NCBI GenBank assembly: GCA_903813345.2
Contig: CAIIXF020000005.1
Span: forward strand, 36,461,375-36,525,374
Direction of reading: 5' to 3'
DNA length: 64,000 bases
Source: Owenia fusiformis
Taxonomy: Eukaryota; Annelida; Polychaeta; Sabellida; Oweniidae
Shown: piece after piece, positions 46,691 to 61,994 of the stretch
Numbering within the stretch: position 1 is the first letter of the stretch
Layout: each line of letters opens with the position of its first letter
Notes under the pieces: generated by a model
What the model was told of the DNA's origin: nothing
Seen by the model: only the letters and a program-made list of their open reading frames with translations
The model's database searches: none
Position numbers and translations under genes: made by a program

Positions 46691-49600
46691 TAAGAGCTGT
46701 AATGATACATATTTTGCAATGGATGATTCTTTTCTGTGTGTTTTGTGGTATTTGTCATTAGCATGGTTTCAGGGCATTTTGTGAATTTAATCAGGTGTAG
46801 AAGGAGTTCATGATAATCTGAAAAGTTTTTAGGGAAAATTTTTGCATTTTATCAATGACATACAGGTGAACTCCTTATTACTTTCAACACTAGCCGTCAA
46901 GAAGTTCCAGCTTTTGTGAGTTTACAAAGACTTTTCAAGACATTTTCAAAAGGTTTGAACTTTTGATGGGTATAATGGGCCTAACAGACAAAACCTCAGA
47001 GCTTTATTCCCTTTTTACATTCCTTTAACGACCTTGGTCATTTGACTAAAAATGTGCGTAAATTTTGGAATCCTCATAAATGTCAATCACACTCGTTTCA
47101 AAGACGTAAATTTTTCTATTAACATTTTTGGTGTTTCGAGCTTGTTTGGTTTTATGGTATAATTGCCGGGTGCCATCCGTTTCTAAGGTAAGATTATTGC
47201 TAGGTAATCATGGCCTTGTTGGACTAATAATGGCCCATAATTACAATGGCCTGTAATGATCTGGACTTAGAGCAAAAAAATCATGAAACTTTTAGAAGTA
47301 AATTGTGATTGGTTCAAAGAAAGTTTAACGTAGATGGTAAACATTTTTATTCATAATGACAGTCATGCTGTTATCGAGTTAATCTCTGACGATTGTAGTC
47401 ATGTTTTCCAAGATAAAATAAACCAAAAAGAGTGGATAAGCAAGGAATAAGAGCTCTTTTGCAAGGAAATGTCAAAAGTGAGATTATTTTAAGTAAAATG
47501 AAAATGGAATAACAAGACACACTTAGTTAAGCTTTCTATTTGGATACATTTTCCAGTGACAGGGTATAAAACAAAACGTATGTTTCTGCATAATGGACTT
47601 CAATCCCAGAATCCTTAGACCTGCATTACATTTTTAAACATTTTGGTATTTCAATCAAAAGGTTTTTAAAATGCTTGTTCATAAAAACAGATAATCGTCA
47701 GGTATGTATTGTGTCATAAAGAATTGTGGATTTTCTGTATCAGAGATACAATCTTAACCCAAGAATTGTGGGACTTTTAGAATGTCAGTATGTCAGTATT
47801 TTTCCCAGGTGTCAGGATTTTGGGAGGTCAGAATATTGAATAAGATGGATTATATGAGAGTAGAAGTGTAGCAAATAAGCAATAACATTACTAGTGGGTT
47901 GCTCATAACTCAGAGCTTGTAAAACAAAGTTGATATATTGCAAATTCAGGTAAAGCGATTTGCCATACCTTCATGCTTGTAAAACAGTTCATCCCTTGGC
48001 AAGATGAAATGGTTCACATTTTCTTCCTGATATTTTGTAGAAGTTTTCAAGGAAACAAGAAAAAATCGTAATGTGATTTATATTAACTGTTTGTATATAG
48101 AAATTGATTGAATTTTGCTGAAATGAATGATATTTGTGGTGGTTCATGATGTTCACTGATGGATTTTTAGTGCGAGGGGACTAAGCACACCTGGGATTTT
48201 TACTGTCTGATCACATCACCTATAGATGTAAGGTTCATACCAGATCCAACTCCGTTGGGAAAACTTCAAATAAGTTGCACAACTTCTGCAAAACATTTCA
48301 GATTGGTTTTCAAGGTGGATTTCATTTAGAAAAAACAACTTGCTATACATGTTCGGGGACTAACTTGTTGTAACTGGGCCAGGTATGCTGGATGAAAATA
48401 TATAATCCAGCTGAGAAGCAAAATGTGGTATTCATTGTTTGCCTGCAAAAACAGTAAGAATCGCATCTTCGCTTCATACCTGTGTAGAACAGTCTCATGT
48501 CTTATAGCGACGTCTAGTTTCACCTTACATTCTCATGAATAAGATGCTACAATCAGCCCTTATCCTTTCCGTAAAAGTATTTCCTTTATTTTTCAATATC
48601 ATAGACAAGTCAAGATACCCATCTATCACTCTTAGTATCAAAGAAAATATTTTTAAAATTCCGATAATGTTCAGCTTCAAAGTAGCTCTCAAATCTTCCA
48701 CATGAATGCTGATGTTACATGAAGCGTTGTGATATTTCTTGTTGTTTTTTTCGCCTGATAACATCTGAACATGTTCCCCTGTACCTTAGATCTGTATCTT
48801 ATGTTGTTTGCGATGCTATGAATCTTACTTTGGAAAGGTATTTCTAGCATTTAAAGCCATCTCCAGCTTTCGCTTTTCAAGATTTTGATTTTGTCTCTGA
48901 AAAAAGAGGTTCGGGTAATTCTGACTAACTTTTTGTTTCAAGATGTCTAAGTGAATGGATGTGTATGACCATACACAAAGGGCAACATTTGAAAAACAAA
49001 ACATCTCTTACTCATATATACCACTTGACCCGTTAGAAAACCCCAGGTGATTGATGTAAGAGTAATACTATAAAGACATTTTACGAGGGTTGAAATTTCC
49101 TTTAGATATATCCTCAAATCTGCGCAGTTTCTCTGATTTAATCTTGAAGCCAAATGGTTGTGTCGTTGTTTTTGTTTTTCTATCCCACCTTCCCGTTCCA
49201 TGTAAACAGCTTATCTCCACAGGAAGTAAGGAGTATCCGGAAACAGGTACAGAATCAGTTGAACACCTGAATCTTAAACACCCAAGCAATTGAAATGATA
49301 AAGGAGGAAAATAATCCCCGAAAGCAAGGTTTTATGAATATGATTCTACAGAAGATCATTGAGCTCTTTACTTATTTCAGACTTCTTAGTTTCTCACATA
49401 AAACCTGATTGTCCTGACCTGAAAGTTTAGGTTTCTCATCTGGGTAGGCAGGTTACTATGAGGAACATGAAGTCATATCACCTGGGAAAACTGACCCTTT
49501 CTTGCCTTACCCAAGTAGTTGTTTGCACCTCAAAGGAATTGTCTTATACCCCAATTCTATTATCCCCTAGATGAACTGTCATACTCTATAGACAAAAAAC

Positions 49601-52600
49601 TTTTGAATTCTCCCAAAAATTTATAAATTGATGTTATAAGTGCAGAATTAATAGTAAATGAGAGAGTTTCACATTGAAAATTTGTTAACTTCAGTTAGAA
49701 TGAACCTAATGAAGTGAGCCATTAGACCAAACATGACTGTGTGTAAGACATGAAGGTTAAAGTGACATGTCTATATAGTAAGAGGATCTATTCCACTGTT
49801 ATCATTGTGGCCTTCTAGGGCCTGGCTGGAATTAAACACTTCATGGGAAGTACACTTACAGTTTTCTTGTCAGGTCACTTGCTTACTCAGATGGTCCTTC
49901 CATACAATACATGTATAGGGAGTCATAAATCCTAATTTGATAAAATGGGCCTGGTTTAGCCTTTGTTTTATCATATAGCCCATAAAAAGATATCGAATGC
50001 TGTTCTTTGATCAGATGGGTCTTCTTTGACCCAAAAAATGTCAAGGCTCTTTTTAGGTCAAAACGAATTGATGCCATTATCTACAACAGGGGTGTTCTAA
50101 TCACTATTTGCACCCTGGTGCTAATATTCGGGTCATTTTTGTTATTTCAAATCGTACAAATTAAATTGAAATTTTTGTGGTCGGCTTATGATAATTCGAA
50201 GAAGTTTGATTGTTGTTTTAGGGTTAGAGGATAATCAGTAGTTGATGAGACTGGATCAGTTTATCTTCACAAGGGAAGTGATGTAAACATTATGAATACT
50301 ACACTCATTGTTGTAATTGGGAATACTTCTTTAGCATCTTTACCCTTTTAAAGAGGGTCTAACTTATATTGCACTCTTTATATTACAAAATTTACCATTG
50401 AACATTTCGAATCAATCATATTCCTGTTCCTCAAAGATGGTCACATATAATCGCTTAAAGATGGTTCTGGATTTATGTCACCGTATTAGAATGTTGTCGT
50501 TGTTGATTAGTTAGTTGTCAAACTGTCAAATCATCCATCCTCATCAGAGTATAGCACAATAGCACATTATTATCTCAGGGTTGAGAATCATATTATCTTA
50601 ATCCTAATTTAACTTTATCAACAGCTGTATTAAACAAACCTTATAGATACATTGAATAAGTTATTGCATGATTTCACTATTTACTTTTAAAGAGATTACT
50701 TGATTTTCTTGTGTGAGATTAATTTACGAGACCAATCAAAAGTTGCGTTGATTTGTATTTCTGCTTTATCTATGAAAGTGAGATTTACACATTCTAATAC
50801 AGTACAGTCTGAATGTCACATGGATGAGTGTATGATTATATTATAGCATATTCAGGAATAAGTTGGTGTCTCAAAATTGAACATTGATGTTAAAAAATTA
50901 TTGTTGTCGCAATTTTAAATGCAAGAACTGATTGAGGTTGGAAAGTAAGAAGAAAGTCACGCAAGTAAAAAGACAAACACAGTAGGTAATCAAAAGGACC
51001 TCATTTATATCTGAAGAAAGGAACAGTATGGAAACATAGGATACCTTTAACGAGATATTGGCAGGTAAATCAAGGTGTGTGTCCATAAGTACCCTTCCGG
51101 CCCTACCCAGGGGCTAAATTTTAAACATCTTATTCCGTTAAATAAAATAGAATAAGAGTCTATAATTATGCACAATCATGAAGATAATTGGGGCATATTT
51201 TAACAAGGAATATTAAAAAACATGTGAATTGCATGATTTTAATTTTGTCAAATGACAAAAAATCATTGACATTGTTTAAGAGGTATTAGAAATGTCCAGA
51301 GTGAACTAAAATTTTGAGGGGTTGGTCATCTCAAACGGGGTGTACTGAAAGCTTCTAAAACTTCCATTGAGGGATACAACCACAAGACATTGCAGTGTGT
51401 CAACCACAATTAAACCCATGATTTATACCCACATATGGTGGACTATTAACCACTGAGTATTTGAACCCTTTTTTAAATGTTCATTCCACGCTGGTGTATT
51501 CCACCCCTTTTTCTCTGCAGAATAAAAATGAAGTGTTTCATTTTCTCTAATTTTGAAACATTTTCGATTCTCCAGTATTTTAATACTTGCTTTATTCCTT
51601 GAATGTCTTACACTTTTGTTCTTTGTTTTTATGGTTTGGATTTGAAGGGGGTGATATTTTATTAAACGGATTCCTATTGTCAATTTATTATTAGTTGCCA
51701 TCCCTCTTGCTTATATATTCCTCCCACTGGCATTTAAGATGGACAGTAGCAGTTCAACCAACGAGGGAGTTAGAGAGGTTGGCAAGCCATAGGTTAAATG
51801 GTTCGCTTGTGGGAGGAGAACTCATTCTGTCTTGTGGATGCTGTTGGTAGAGGATACGGTGACCATGGCAACAGTGACCAACTCAAGCATCTTCAAAACC
51901 ATGAAACTATAACACACCAACTCTGTAACATAGTTGAGGAGTAAAATATAACAACTTGCTGAGATATCAGGAAATACTGCATTAACCCAGAATTATTCAA
52001 AACATATTATATATGAGTCAGGATAGAATTATTTTGAAGACATTTGAGCTGATAAGGACTCAGATCTTGATAGAAAAAGAAACATAAAAGAATCGATCTC
52101 TTGAAATTGAGTGTTTGAACCAACAAAAAGGTAAGAAATCATAAGAAATATGTATTTGACGGTAAACATGCCTTTTTTCTGATAAGTCATTGAAATATGA
52201 CTATAAGATCAAACGTTTTAGGTTCATAAATTTCAATTTTTATAACAGGGGGTACTTTGACCACAGGTCCAATCAAAGAAAGTGATCGAAAAGTAAACAT
52301 TTAAGTTGCTTTTGATATTAGTTACCTTATTGCGGTATATTTTGTCTTTACTTGATAGCCGATCATTCAACAAAGATTGAAAAAGTTTTAGGTCGTATTT
52401 TGGAAGAATTCATTCATCAGTAAGTTGTTTTATAATATCGTTGGTTATTTTGATATCATGATGGTTCAGTTTCCATATTCTATTTTTGAACTCATTTATG
52501 ATCTTCAGAGTTGCAGACTATGAACTTCACATATGTTTGCTTCACATCTTTTACTTTGAATTTTTTCTTCGGGTCTTTTTGTGTTGTTCCATATGTTCTT

Positions 52601-54804
52601 TCTACTCTAATAATTCATGTTTTTTAAGATTCGGTGGTTGAGGTAGGTAAGCCCAATACATCAACTAAGACAATTGTTGCAAACATCAAAGGGTGGCTTC
52701 TTTTCAGGTGTTCTACAGGTATGATCTAGTAGACCTGCGCTTAAAATATCATCATTTTCATGCAAAGTTCTCTTAATTTCACTTTAAGATTTGAAGTAAC
52801 TTTAAGATTTCTTGTACTTTTGAGCAACTAAGAATGCTTCCTTTGTACTTGATTATTTTATTCCTGGCTTATTCAACTGATTTGTTATAGTTTAATCTTT
52901 ATAAATGTGATTGGATGATTTTGTCGATGGGATATGTACCTGAATCAATCAAATCTGAGGGTTACTTGTAAGACTACATGTCTGGCTGTGTATTTGGTTT
53001 AATTAATGGACTGTGTTTCAGATGATGGAAATGCAGTGAAAAAACATGTTGGAAAACTTCATCATTGATATGAATTTTTTAGTATTTATTGTTTCAAGGT
53101 GAAATGAACCCTGGTTGATGGTCATATGAGTTACAATAAAAAATGGTCGGCAGGGATTAAAGAAATAGGCACACTATTCTACATTCAGTATTGTCATAAA
53201 ATATGGTTACTAAGAAAGTACTCTTTGTATTAGTTTGACTTAGCTTCTTAAGAGATAACTTCATCTATTCTCTTTAAGTACTCTGAAATTGCTGAGTAAG
53301 CCAGAACTTGTTATCGCCAGAGGAACGATTTTCTATATATGGTCATTTCCTCTGATGTCAACCCAGTATTGACCAATAATTGAACAATATTGAGAAAATG
53401 TCAGCACGTTAGATTTGAATTGATTTATGACCTGGGCTGTGATGGCCACTGGTGGTGGTAGTTGGGCCGCTAAACTATAAAATTATCTAAACTTCTCAGA
53501 GGTTAGTCTAGAATTAAACCCTACACTCATGCTAAGAAGAAAGGGAAGTAAACTTCATCTTTGGTATAGTACAACTTAAGTGCTATCTTCAAGCTCGGAT
53601 TAGATAAGGCCAATCTGGATATATTTGGATGTCTAATCTTCTAATATTCTTGTCAACAAATACAGATCACTCAAAATGCCTTTGTAGACTTACAATTTAC
53701 CTGGTCAAGTACTTTGTTTGAACTAGGAATCTAGGTAAAAAGCATGTATTCCATATTTTGAGTTCAATTTCAAAACATGTTCTGACAAAATATAATTTGT
53801 AAATTCCAAAGAAATCAGTAGGTTTGTCATTATGGTAAGTCGAAATGGAAATATTTACCGATGGCCGAATTTATATCTCTGCTTGCATTTCCAGGTGTTA
53901 TGATTTCTAAGGTGAGATTGTATTTGGGTGGCATTTTTTAAGACCTATCTTTATCCTTGAAACAACCATATTTTCTGTTGTGTTGAATCTCTAAGGGAAA
54001 CGAGCATTTATAAGGAACCTTTTGTTGTTGTAGCCTCTCCGATATATTCATTAATGTTCAATGTGTGTTTTTGAATTCTTAAAAAAAGTAAGGGCATTTT
54101 TGGGCATTATTAGAAATAATCTAGAAATTCATAACGTATCAGTTATTCATGTTGCATCTAGTTTTTGGTCATCACCCCCTTCTCTATTTTTCCAAATAGA
54201 TGGGGGAAAGGGGTCGTATGTTCTGTTTCCCAGCTATCCCTATGTAAGCAACATACAGACCTCGATTCACGATTAAGTTAGTGATTTGTTGCTTATTTCT
54301 CAGTAATGTTGTTATGAAAATATTTGCGATTGAGTATCAGTTTGACAATTATTTCCAACATCAAGGTTAGGAGAAGCTTGTATTTCTCACTTATTGGAAA
54401 TAAAATGTAATAGATCACCATGCAAGTGACTAACAAAGAGCCGATCCCTTGAAAAACATTTCATTTTGGTCTATTTTAGTTCAGTTTTCTCCTAATGTTT
54501 CTACAAGTGATATATGCCTTTTTCCAATTGTATATCGCCATCAGAGTTTGTATCATCTCTGTTTTTTTGACAGATGCTGGTTCCTCTCTTTCCATGCTTT
54601 TTTGTGAGAAAATGCAAGATCGGCTTGTTCATTTATAATACCAGTGGGTTTCATTATTCAATAGTACTATTTTTAATCAAAGACATTGTCCTGGTTCTCT
54701 ATTGATACAGCTATTTGTCAACAAAATGTTACCATCAATAAAAAGTTCGATCTCATTAGAACATTGGCACTGCCATAATTACATAATATCAAAGAGACTA
54801 GTTT

Positions 54805-54892
54805 CCAATATTTTGTAATGCAATACTAAATATGGTTCAATATACAATACTATATACAATGCAATGCAATATGATACAATATTATACAATTA
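54805..54892. repeat. CAATA/CAATG low-complexity stretch
   Basis: Irregular repeats of acaatac, atgcaat and acaatat over about 90 bp. Confidence 0.75.
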
Positions 54893-55849
54893 GGCAAAGA
54901 AGTGTAAAATAAGTTCTAGAAGTTGATATTTTATATATAATAAGTTGATAAACTTTCTTTTTAAAGCTTCTTTGACTAAGCACATTTATTGATCATAGCA
55001 TCTCTAACATATTGTTTACATAAGCATCCTTCAATTATGACGTGTCAACAAATTTATGATACATTTTAGCAATGTTTACCTAGGAGTGCCTTATTAAAGA
55101 GAATAAAACAAAAGGCCATTTTTGTAGAGCTCTAAGTTACCATCCTATGAATGCTCATCTAAAGAGAATTGATTCTCGTAATAGATCCCTATAGGTATTT
55201 TATCGGAGAATGTGTTGTCTCATATTAAGTGATAGAGCCTTGGAGTTGTAACTTTAGACTGATCAAATGTTTGTATAGGTTGGTGTATCTAGAGGTCTTC
55301 CTTAGATTATCGGAGTATCTATCTCATCATTTTCTTACTAAGTACTGTTTCAATATTTTGTTGCTAATATTTATCCGTAAATAAAGCTATGGATTACTGT
55401 AGAATTATGCTTCCATTTTGGTTACTAATTTTACTGGAGACTCTTTAAAGGCTCATGTGTAACTCTACTTATTAAGGGCTTGTCTCAAATTATATGTTAG
55501 GTTTGACATTTTTATTGATAGCTAAGACAGGATTTTAATACAATACTAAATTTCAGGACTAGTTAAAAAAATATTTTCAAAATATTGTTTTTTATGTTGT
55601 TTATTTATTTATGCTGTGCTATCATGGCATTCTGAAAATCAACACAAACTGTTTTGGTTAATTCTGCATTGAGAATAATTGAATGGTGTCACGAATTCTG
55701 GTTTGCCAAACTTATTCATTAAAGTAATAAGGTTGTATTATTCATGTCATGGGAGGTTTCTTGTCATGACAATACTGTCAGTAATATAAGTTGGCATCTT
55801 TATTTGCCCATATTCATGAAATGAAAAGATGGACATAAAAAGCCACTTT

Positions 55850-55935
55850 CTCTCTCGTGCAAAATGCTTGTCATGCTTTTTTCATATATTTTCCCCAAAT
55901 CGGAATGTTAGTCTTCTAATATTTCAAAAATATAT
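55850..55935 (-). repeat. dispersed ~130-bp repeat, copy I
   Basis: On the minus strand: gaaatattagaagactaaca, then gggaaaatatatgaaaaaag, then catgaca. Diverged but in the right order. Confidence 0.5.
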
Positions 55936-58919
55936 ACTATTTAAACATCTACATCAATATGCATAACAAATTATACATTTCCTCCTTATTGCAAACTTGC
56001 ATATGAAAAAATGAATATTTTTTAATTTTTTGTTTGGGTCTTCCATGCTGGGAACTGACGGCTGTCATTCTAAACCAGTCAGGATATGGACGTTTCTATA
56101 GGCTAAATACTCATTATACAAATCAAATCAAGAATATTAGACTAAATTAATTTTTAAGGAGGAGACATTGTCAGCATGGTTTTATTAGCTATATTTTCAT
56201 GGATCAACATACTGAGTCCATATATCAATTTAAAGCTAATAGATTTAAGTTGACAACAAAAAACATCTAATATAACACTTTTAAAGCGTAAAATAATTTA
56301 AATACTCCCCTTTGGATGAATTATTTGATAGCTAGCTGCAGGAGTGACTGATTTATTTACAGCACATTAACTAACATCTTAAAAATTGCACGTGTCTGTA
56401 GCTTATATAACGATACATCTTTATATAGTTTGTATACCTTATAATTATGTTTTATTTTTAGACAAACAAAGGTCTCATATATAAGCTTTCAATTGTGAGA
56501 AACGATCCACTTTCATTTATAACTAGCAATTAGATTACAAAATATATTCATGTGTATTTTAAGTTATGAATTGTATACACGTTGTATTAGGACTAATGAA
56601 TAAAACTTTTTAACTATTTGCCAAGATTTATAGGGCTACTGTCTCCGAAACCGCTTTCAAGTTTGATAAATTTTTGGCTTGACTGTCCAGGAGTGAATTA
56701 TTCAATTTGCAAATAATATATATGCAAGTGGGAGAGAAGGCAGTCAGGATATCAGTATTTCTGCGAGTTTGTTTTGGAAAAGTTTATACGGAGCCAGCCA
56801 CAAGGAACATTTTGTTGATGTTTTTATATTGATGGTAAGTTTATCTCTTGGATCGTATTGACCTGATAAATACAGATTTGAGTTTATCAAGATTATTCTT
56901 ATGTTGTATTTAAGGATTAAATTTCTTCTTGGGGTTGGAGGATATCTCTTGGAATTTGCTTAGGTGTTTAGGTTTGGGTATTGTGGCATCTATAAAAACA
57001 TAGAAACAGTAGCGGAATGAGAAAAGTATAGTAGAATCATTAGGAAATAATTTGATGTTCCCTGGACCATTCTAGATAAGTCCCTGGGTCTCTTTTTTAA
57101 GTGCTATATTTTTAAGTCAGATGTAGAAATTCAAGAATATCCAATCAAAGACCTCATTTACATCTATAAGAGAAATGGTAAGAAAATGGCACCACCAGAT
57201 TTCTTGCGACATCATCTAAGCAAATTGTTGAATTTGTAATACTGTAGAGTTATCATTGGGATGTTTACAATTTCCCATAGATAGTTGTAAGGTGAGAATA
57301 ATTAGAGACAACCTAAACATTAATTAACAGTAATTGAAATGATTAGAATAAATGGGGGATAACCTAAATAGTACAAAGTGGATAGTATGATGGTCTGTAA
57401 AGTTGATGTTTTCATTTATTTAATTTGTTGTGGTTTGCAGTTTGGACATTCATAATAGTCAGCACAGTGCCATCTATGGTGAAATGATTTTGGGATTTTT
57501 TTGAAAAATGCTGATTTTCTGAATTATCGAAGCAAATGGCAGTAATTGCTCGTATTCCCTGATTTATCAGAAAATAAAATATTTTATGGTCAACTACAAG
57601 TGGCCTACATGTTTGGTCAACTTTCCTGGCCATATGGTAAATGCATGAACTATTAACTGGAGTCTGCACACACTTCACAAATTCAACAAACTAAGTAGGT
57701 ACATGGTAAAAATTAATCAACTTTGAGCCTAATTATTTGGAAGTATTTATAAATGTTGAATTATCAATGGCAGAATTAACTAAATGTGAATCAATTAGTG
57801 AGAGTAATGGGGTCACCTCTACTGGTCATTATTTCCTACCCTCGGGCAAGATTTTAGTTCTTCCAATAAACTCTTCAATAAAACTTAAGACGTAAAAGTT
57901 TGAAAGTCTGTTGAGTGAAAACATTTCCATGTCTCTGTTTGAGAGTTTTATCAAATGAGTGTCGAAAAGTTTGATTTGAAACACTGGTTTTATGTTAATG
58001 ATGCAACACCTGTTATTGAAGATTGAACAGATTCCTGCTATTGACAGCTTCTTGTTTATGTCCAACTGTCTCCATGGCAATGGGAATTCAAATTGCAGTT
58101 GCCTTAGCAATTTGTCTATGTTGTTACATAACAATGGGGAGGGGGTAGTCAAGATTTTTCAATATCATTTCATCCATCTTGATTCACAAGGTTTCGATTG
58201 TTCCTACCACTAGACCCAGTGGAAAGCGACAATGCTTTCATTACCAGTTTAGAACACATTCACAAAAACATGGACAATGACCAAATTGGCTCGTGTAAAT
58301 CAGTGGCTACAATTCCTTGAATCTGTGCAGTATACTGACTTTCAGAAAACCTGCATCTTTGTTATCTCTCAACACTTTTCTGTAAAAAATAAAAACACAA
58401 ATTGTTACTACTGTGTAAAGTATACAAACATCATCAGCACAATATGGTGGTTTTGTTTGATATTTTAGGGCACTTGAAGTCGTTGAAACTGCTGAAAATA
58501 ACAGGCTTCAATGTAGGTTGCTGTGTGGAGTGTCATAAGCAATATACCTTGTGATTGAAATGATACAGGCTTTTTAAAATTATAATGTTTTTGAAATTAA
58601 AAGTAAAGTAAAAAATGTGAGATATTTCGAGGAATCATGAATAAGGATGTAATATATATATAAACTTTAAATTGTATCAAAATTGAAAATGAGTGTCATT
58701 TCAGTCAAAATACAGAGGAAAGTGTTAATGGTCAAGAGTAATGTAGATATTCACACACGGGAGTGGAGATATCTTCTTAGTTGGCACAGTAAATAAAAAA
58801 CTTGAAAAATTGTTGTATTTCATCCAACCTGGATTATATCCAGTAAAAACAGTTTAGAAAGGTATCCTCCTATTAACAAAATCACACAAAGTCAATTCCA
58901 CAATACAAAATAGAGTGGG

Positions 58920-59045
58920 ATAGAGTGAATGTAGAGAGGACTGAGATAAACAAGCACACGGGCAGTACTCTAAATAATACAAGAATGCAAGAATATTAGA
59001 CACTTCATTCATACTTTGGAGAAAAATATGAGAAACTAAAAGGAT
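58920..59045 (+). repeat. dispersed ~130-bp repeat, copy J
   Basis: ctaaataatacaagaatgca, then atattagacacttcattcat, then actttggagaaaaatatgag. It lies about 300 bp upstream of the prickle exon. Confidence 0.65.
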
Positions 59046-59351
59046 TATTTCAACAGGAGAAGGTATCTAAGTTGTGCTTAATCTCAATCTGTCTGTATAT
59101 GGGATTAGTGTAGGGTACAGCCTGTGGCATAATCACCCAAACACAGCTGAAATAAGCCAGAATAAGTAGAAAGAAAATGGGTTCATTAGGCATGATGAAG
59201 AAAACGAAAATGTAGTGTGATTATCATTACCTTGAGCCTGTCTCATAAGATTTCCAAGGTAATTTGAGGGATATAATATGATAGTTTTATAACAGAAATG
59301 GGCAGAAATGCATACTAAGCAAAATTTTAAACATTTATTGTGTATTTTCAG

Positions 59352-59535
59352 AAAAATTTGTCGCCATTGTAAATGCCCACAAAACACACACGATATGCAA
59401 GGTTCCGGAGCTGAACAGGAGCAGAGTGTTAACAAACTCATTCACGATTATCAGCGCAGCTCAGCGTCAGATGACGATAGTGGGTGTGCCTTGGAGGAAT
59501 ATACATGGGTGCCCCCTGGCTTGAAACCAGAACAG
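59352..59535 (+). CDS. prickle, one internal exon (start of PET region)
   Basis: Exon of the planar cell polarity gene prickle, which encodes a cytoplasmic PET/LIM protein that antagonises Dishevelled and partners Van Gogh/Vangl at the cell cortex. The segment [19 protein letters not shown] followed by VPPGLKPEQ is almost identical to the same stretch of animal Prickle proteins, where it opens the PET domain. Upstream residues [14 protein letters not shown] form the Cys-rich motif found in longer Prickle/Testin-type N termini. The acceptor is tattttcag (ends 59351, phase 2) and the donor is CAG|gtatgt (59536). No further PET or LIM exon is visible before 64000, so the next intron is at least 4.4 kb. 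An ATG inside the exon (GATATGCAAGG) could serve as start in a short isoform. Confidence 0.9.
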
Positions 59536-60564
59536 GTATGTTGTTTGAGATATATCAGATGTAGTATCAGAAAAGTGCAAAAGGCAGCATTTGAAGGACA
59601 GAAACAAATAAAAGACCTTATAAACATATCAACACATAAAACCAACATACAACCAAATCATATAAAAATCATGAAAAATATAAATTTTTGTCAAACACCT
59701 TAGAAATTATTATATACAATCAGATGATGCCAGATAATGAAATCATATATAACGAGAAATCTAGAAATAAATAACCATGACAACCATATTTGTCATACTT
59801 GAAAGTAAAAGTTTGGATATTTTGTTTGAGGATTTTCGTTATCTATGATTAGATACTTGTCTGTGCTGTGTATAGATAAAATAACCTCGCGATTCTTTGT
59901 ATTTGAAGTTCAATGTAAAATGTAATGTAAAGGTTAAGGTTAAGTATTCTGTAAACTTGAAAAACATTTTTGTATTGCTAAATGCTGTCACATCCTGTAC
60001 TTCACTTATTATTCTCATCCTCTCAGACACAGACACTTACACAATAGCGTTACTATGGTAAATAAAAAATGCACGTCCAAAATCTCAAAAATTGATCATA
60101 CAACTTTAAAGTATTATAAATTGAAAGTTATGTTGAACTCTGATCTTTAGACCCCCACATATCACCACTTTCACACAATTGAGACCCCTTGAAACTATCA
60201 CTTTTGCTGGTATCTATAGAACCCAGATGAAGGATATTCATAAAAATAAAAACTGATTGGAAAGCTACCATTGCAAAGCTACCATTGAACTCCAACTTTA
60301 ATATAAGAATATATGTTAGCCTAATATAAGAATGTATATAAGAGCTGAGGAATTTGGTGGAAACTGGCTAAATATTTGTTAGGGTGTTGTACCAATTATT
60401 AATTGGTTTAATCATTCAATACTAATGTAAATACTATGATATGTTTACTAAGTTATGCCGGATGATAATAAATAGGTAAATAGAATGTAAACATATGAAT
60501 ACCATATGAATGCCACAATGTGGCTGCCATATCTTAGCACTTGATTAGGAACGTATCATTGGTG

Positions 60565-60745
60565 TGAACCATAGTTGCCATTGTTTACCCATAGTTGTTA
60601 TGGTAATCCATGGTTTTGAGGAAATGACCCATGGTTACTTGAGTTCAACCCATTATTGCTGTGGTTGACCCATGATTTCTAGAAACAACCCAACGTTTCT
60701 AGGAACAATCTACCATTTCGTGGTTCAACCCATAATTATGGGGAG
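60565..60745. repeat. degenerate ~30-35-bp tandem repeat
   Basis: Variants of caacccatggttnctngg recur: acccatagttgttatggtaa, acccatggttacttgagttc, acccattattgctgtggttg, acccatgatttctagaaaca, acccaacgtttctaggaaca, acccataattatgg. Confidence 0.75.
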
Positions 60746-61994
60746 GATGCCACTGCAAGAAAACACGAAAAGATATGATAAGAAAAGTATAGAAAATAAA
60801 AGGAACATAAAAGTTATACCCAAGGCCGATATCAATACAAGATTGACATGAATTCCCCACTCCCAATGCACTTTCCAATCTTGATAAAGGAAGATACACT
60901 CTGCTCCCTCCAGTTGAGTGCATTGAAGACGAAGACTGCGAACAAAAGACAGATGAGGTTAACATTTAAATACAACAAGGGGCAACAATCAAGCTCTATA
61001 TCAACAAGAGATTGTATTATAATCCAATTCATGAAGTTCTTCGACAGCCCATTGATCTATACTGGCAGAAATGTTCTTATGTGGATGAAAGATAGTTTAT
61101 CTTGGAAGTGTGGAAGATGTTTTTCTATGTGAGGTTATGTTCCCTACATCTGTAGGGGATAATATTACCCTCTAAGCCCAGTAAACTGTAAACCATGTAA
61201 TTTACCTTTAGTTGTATTTTCATTTAGTTGTAGACGAAGCTCTCTTTTAAGAAACAAGTTCATAAGAAAAGGTACATATTTTATAACTGGCTGCCAAGTT
61301 ATAATACTTGAAAACAATGAATATGATTATATGGTCAAACTTGTAAATTGATTAAAAAAATTGGCTTACGTTTTGATCATTATATATCATATACCACACA
61401 TACTATAAATAAACGGAAATGATCATTGATCATCAGAGTGATGTCACAAAACAATGAATAGAGTCAACAGTTCTTTTTCTCAAATACCATTTATCCCCGA
61501 AGCTAGTAAGTTCTGATATGAAGTTCCCTTGTTGAAGATGCAAAATGAGCATTTGAAAATGGTACTTGATCAAATCAACTTTCTGAAAAAATGTGGAAAG
61601 GTAAACGTAGATCTCTAGTTGTATTTTTGATGCAGGATTCATGCCTTGCTATCCCTCAAAACAGACTTGTTAGAAATGGCAGATTGTATGCTGATCAAAG
61701 GCAAGGTAAACATAAGCACAGAATTTTTACTCTATTCATTTCTACAATTTTTCACCCATTTCTTTCAAACCTGTTAACAGTATACCGTGATATAAACAGT
61801 CTGCAATTTTAAGATTCCCGATTTCCAGAAATGCTTTCAATGTAAATGTTCAACTCTGATTGACAGAATGCACTTCAATAAGAATTGGCTGGCTTTTTTG
61901 GCAGACATCTGAATTTTCCAATTGATTTCAAGTGGGATATTTCGATATGGGGGCTCATAGGGACATGTGGTGTTAGCCCCTTACATAAAACAAC

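Larger units (their letters stand above)
46691..58919. other. non-coding DNA, probably intronic or upstream of prickle
   Basis: No coding exon recognised. Two possible untranslated first exons end in good donors: about 51720-52130 (donor gtaagaa at 52131, preceded by a TATATA near 51713) and up to 56834 (donor gtaagt at 56835). Repeat copies and a CAATA-rich stretch are listed separately. Confidence 0.45.
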
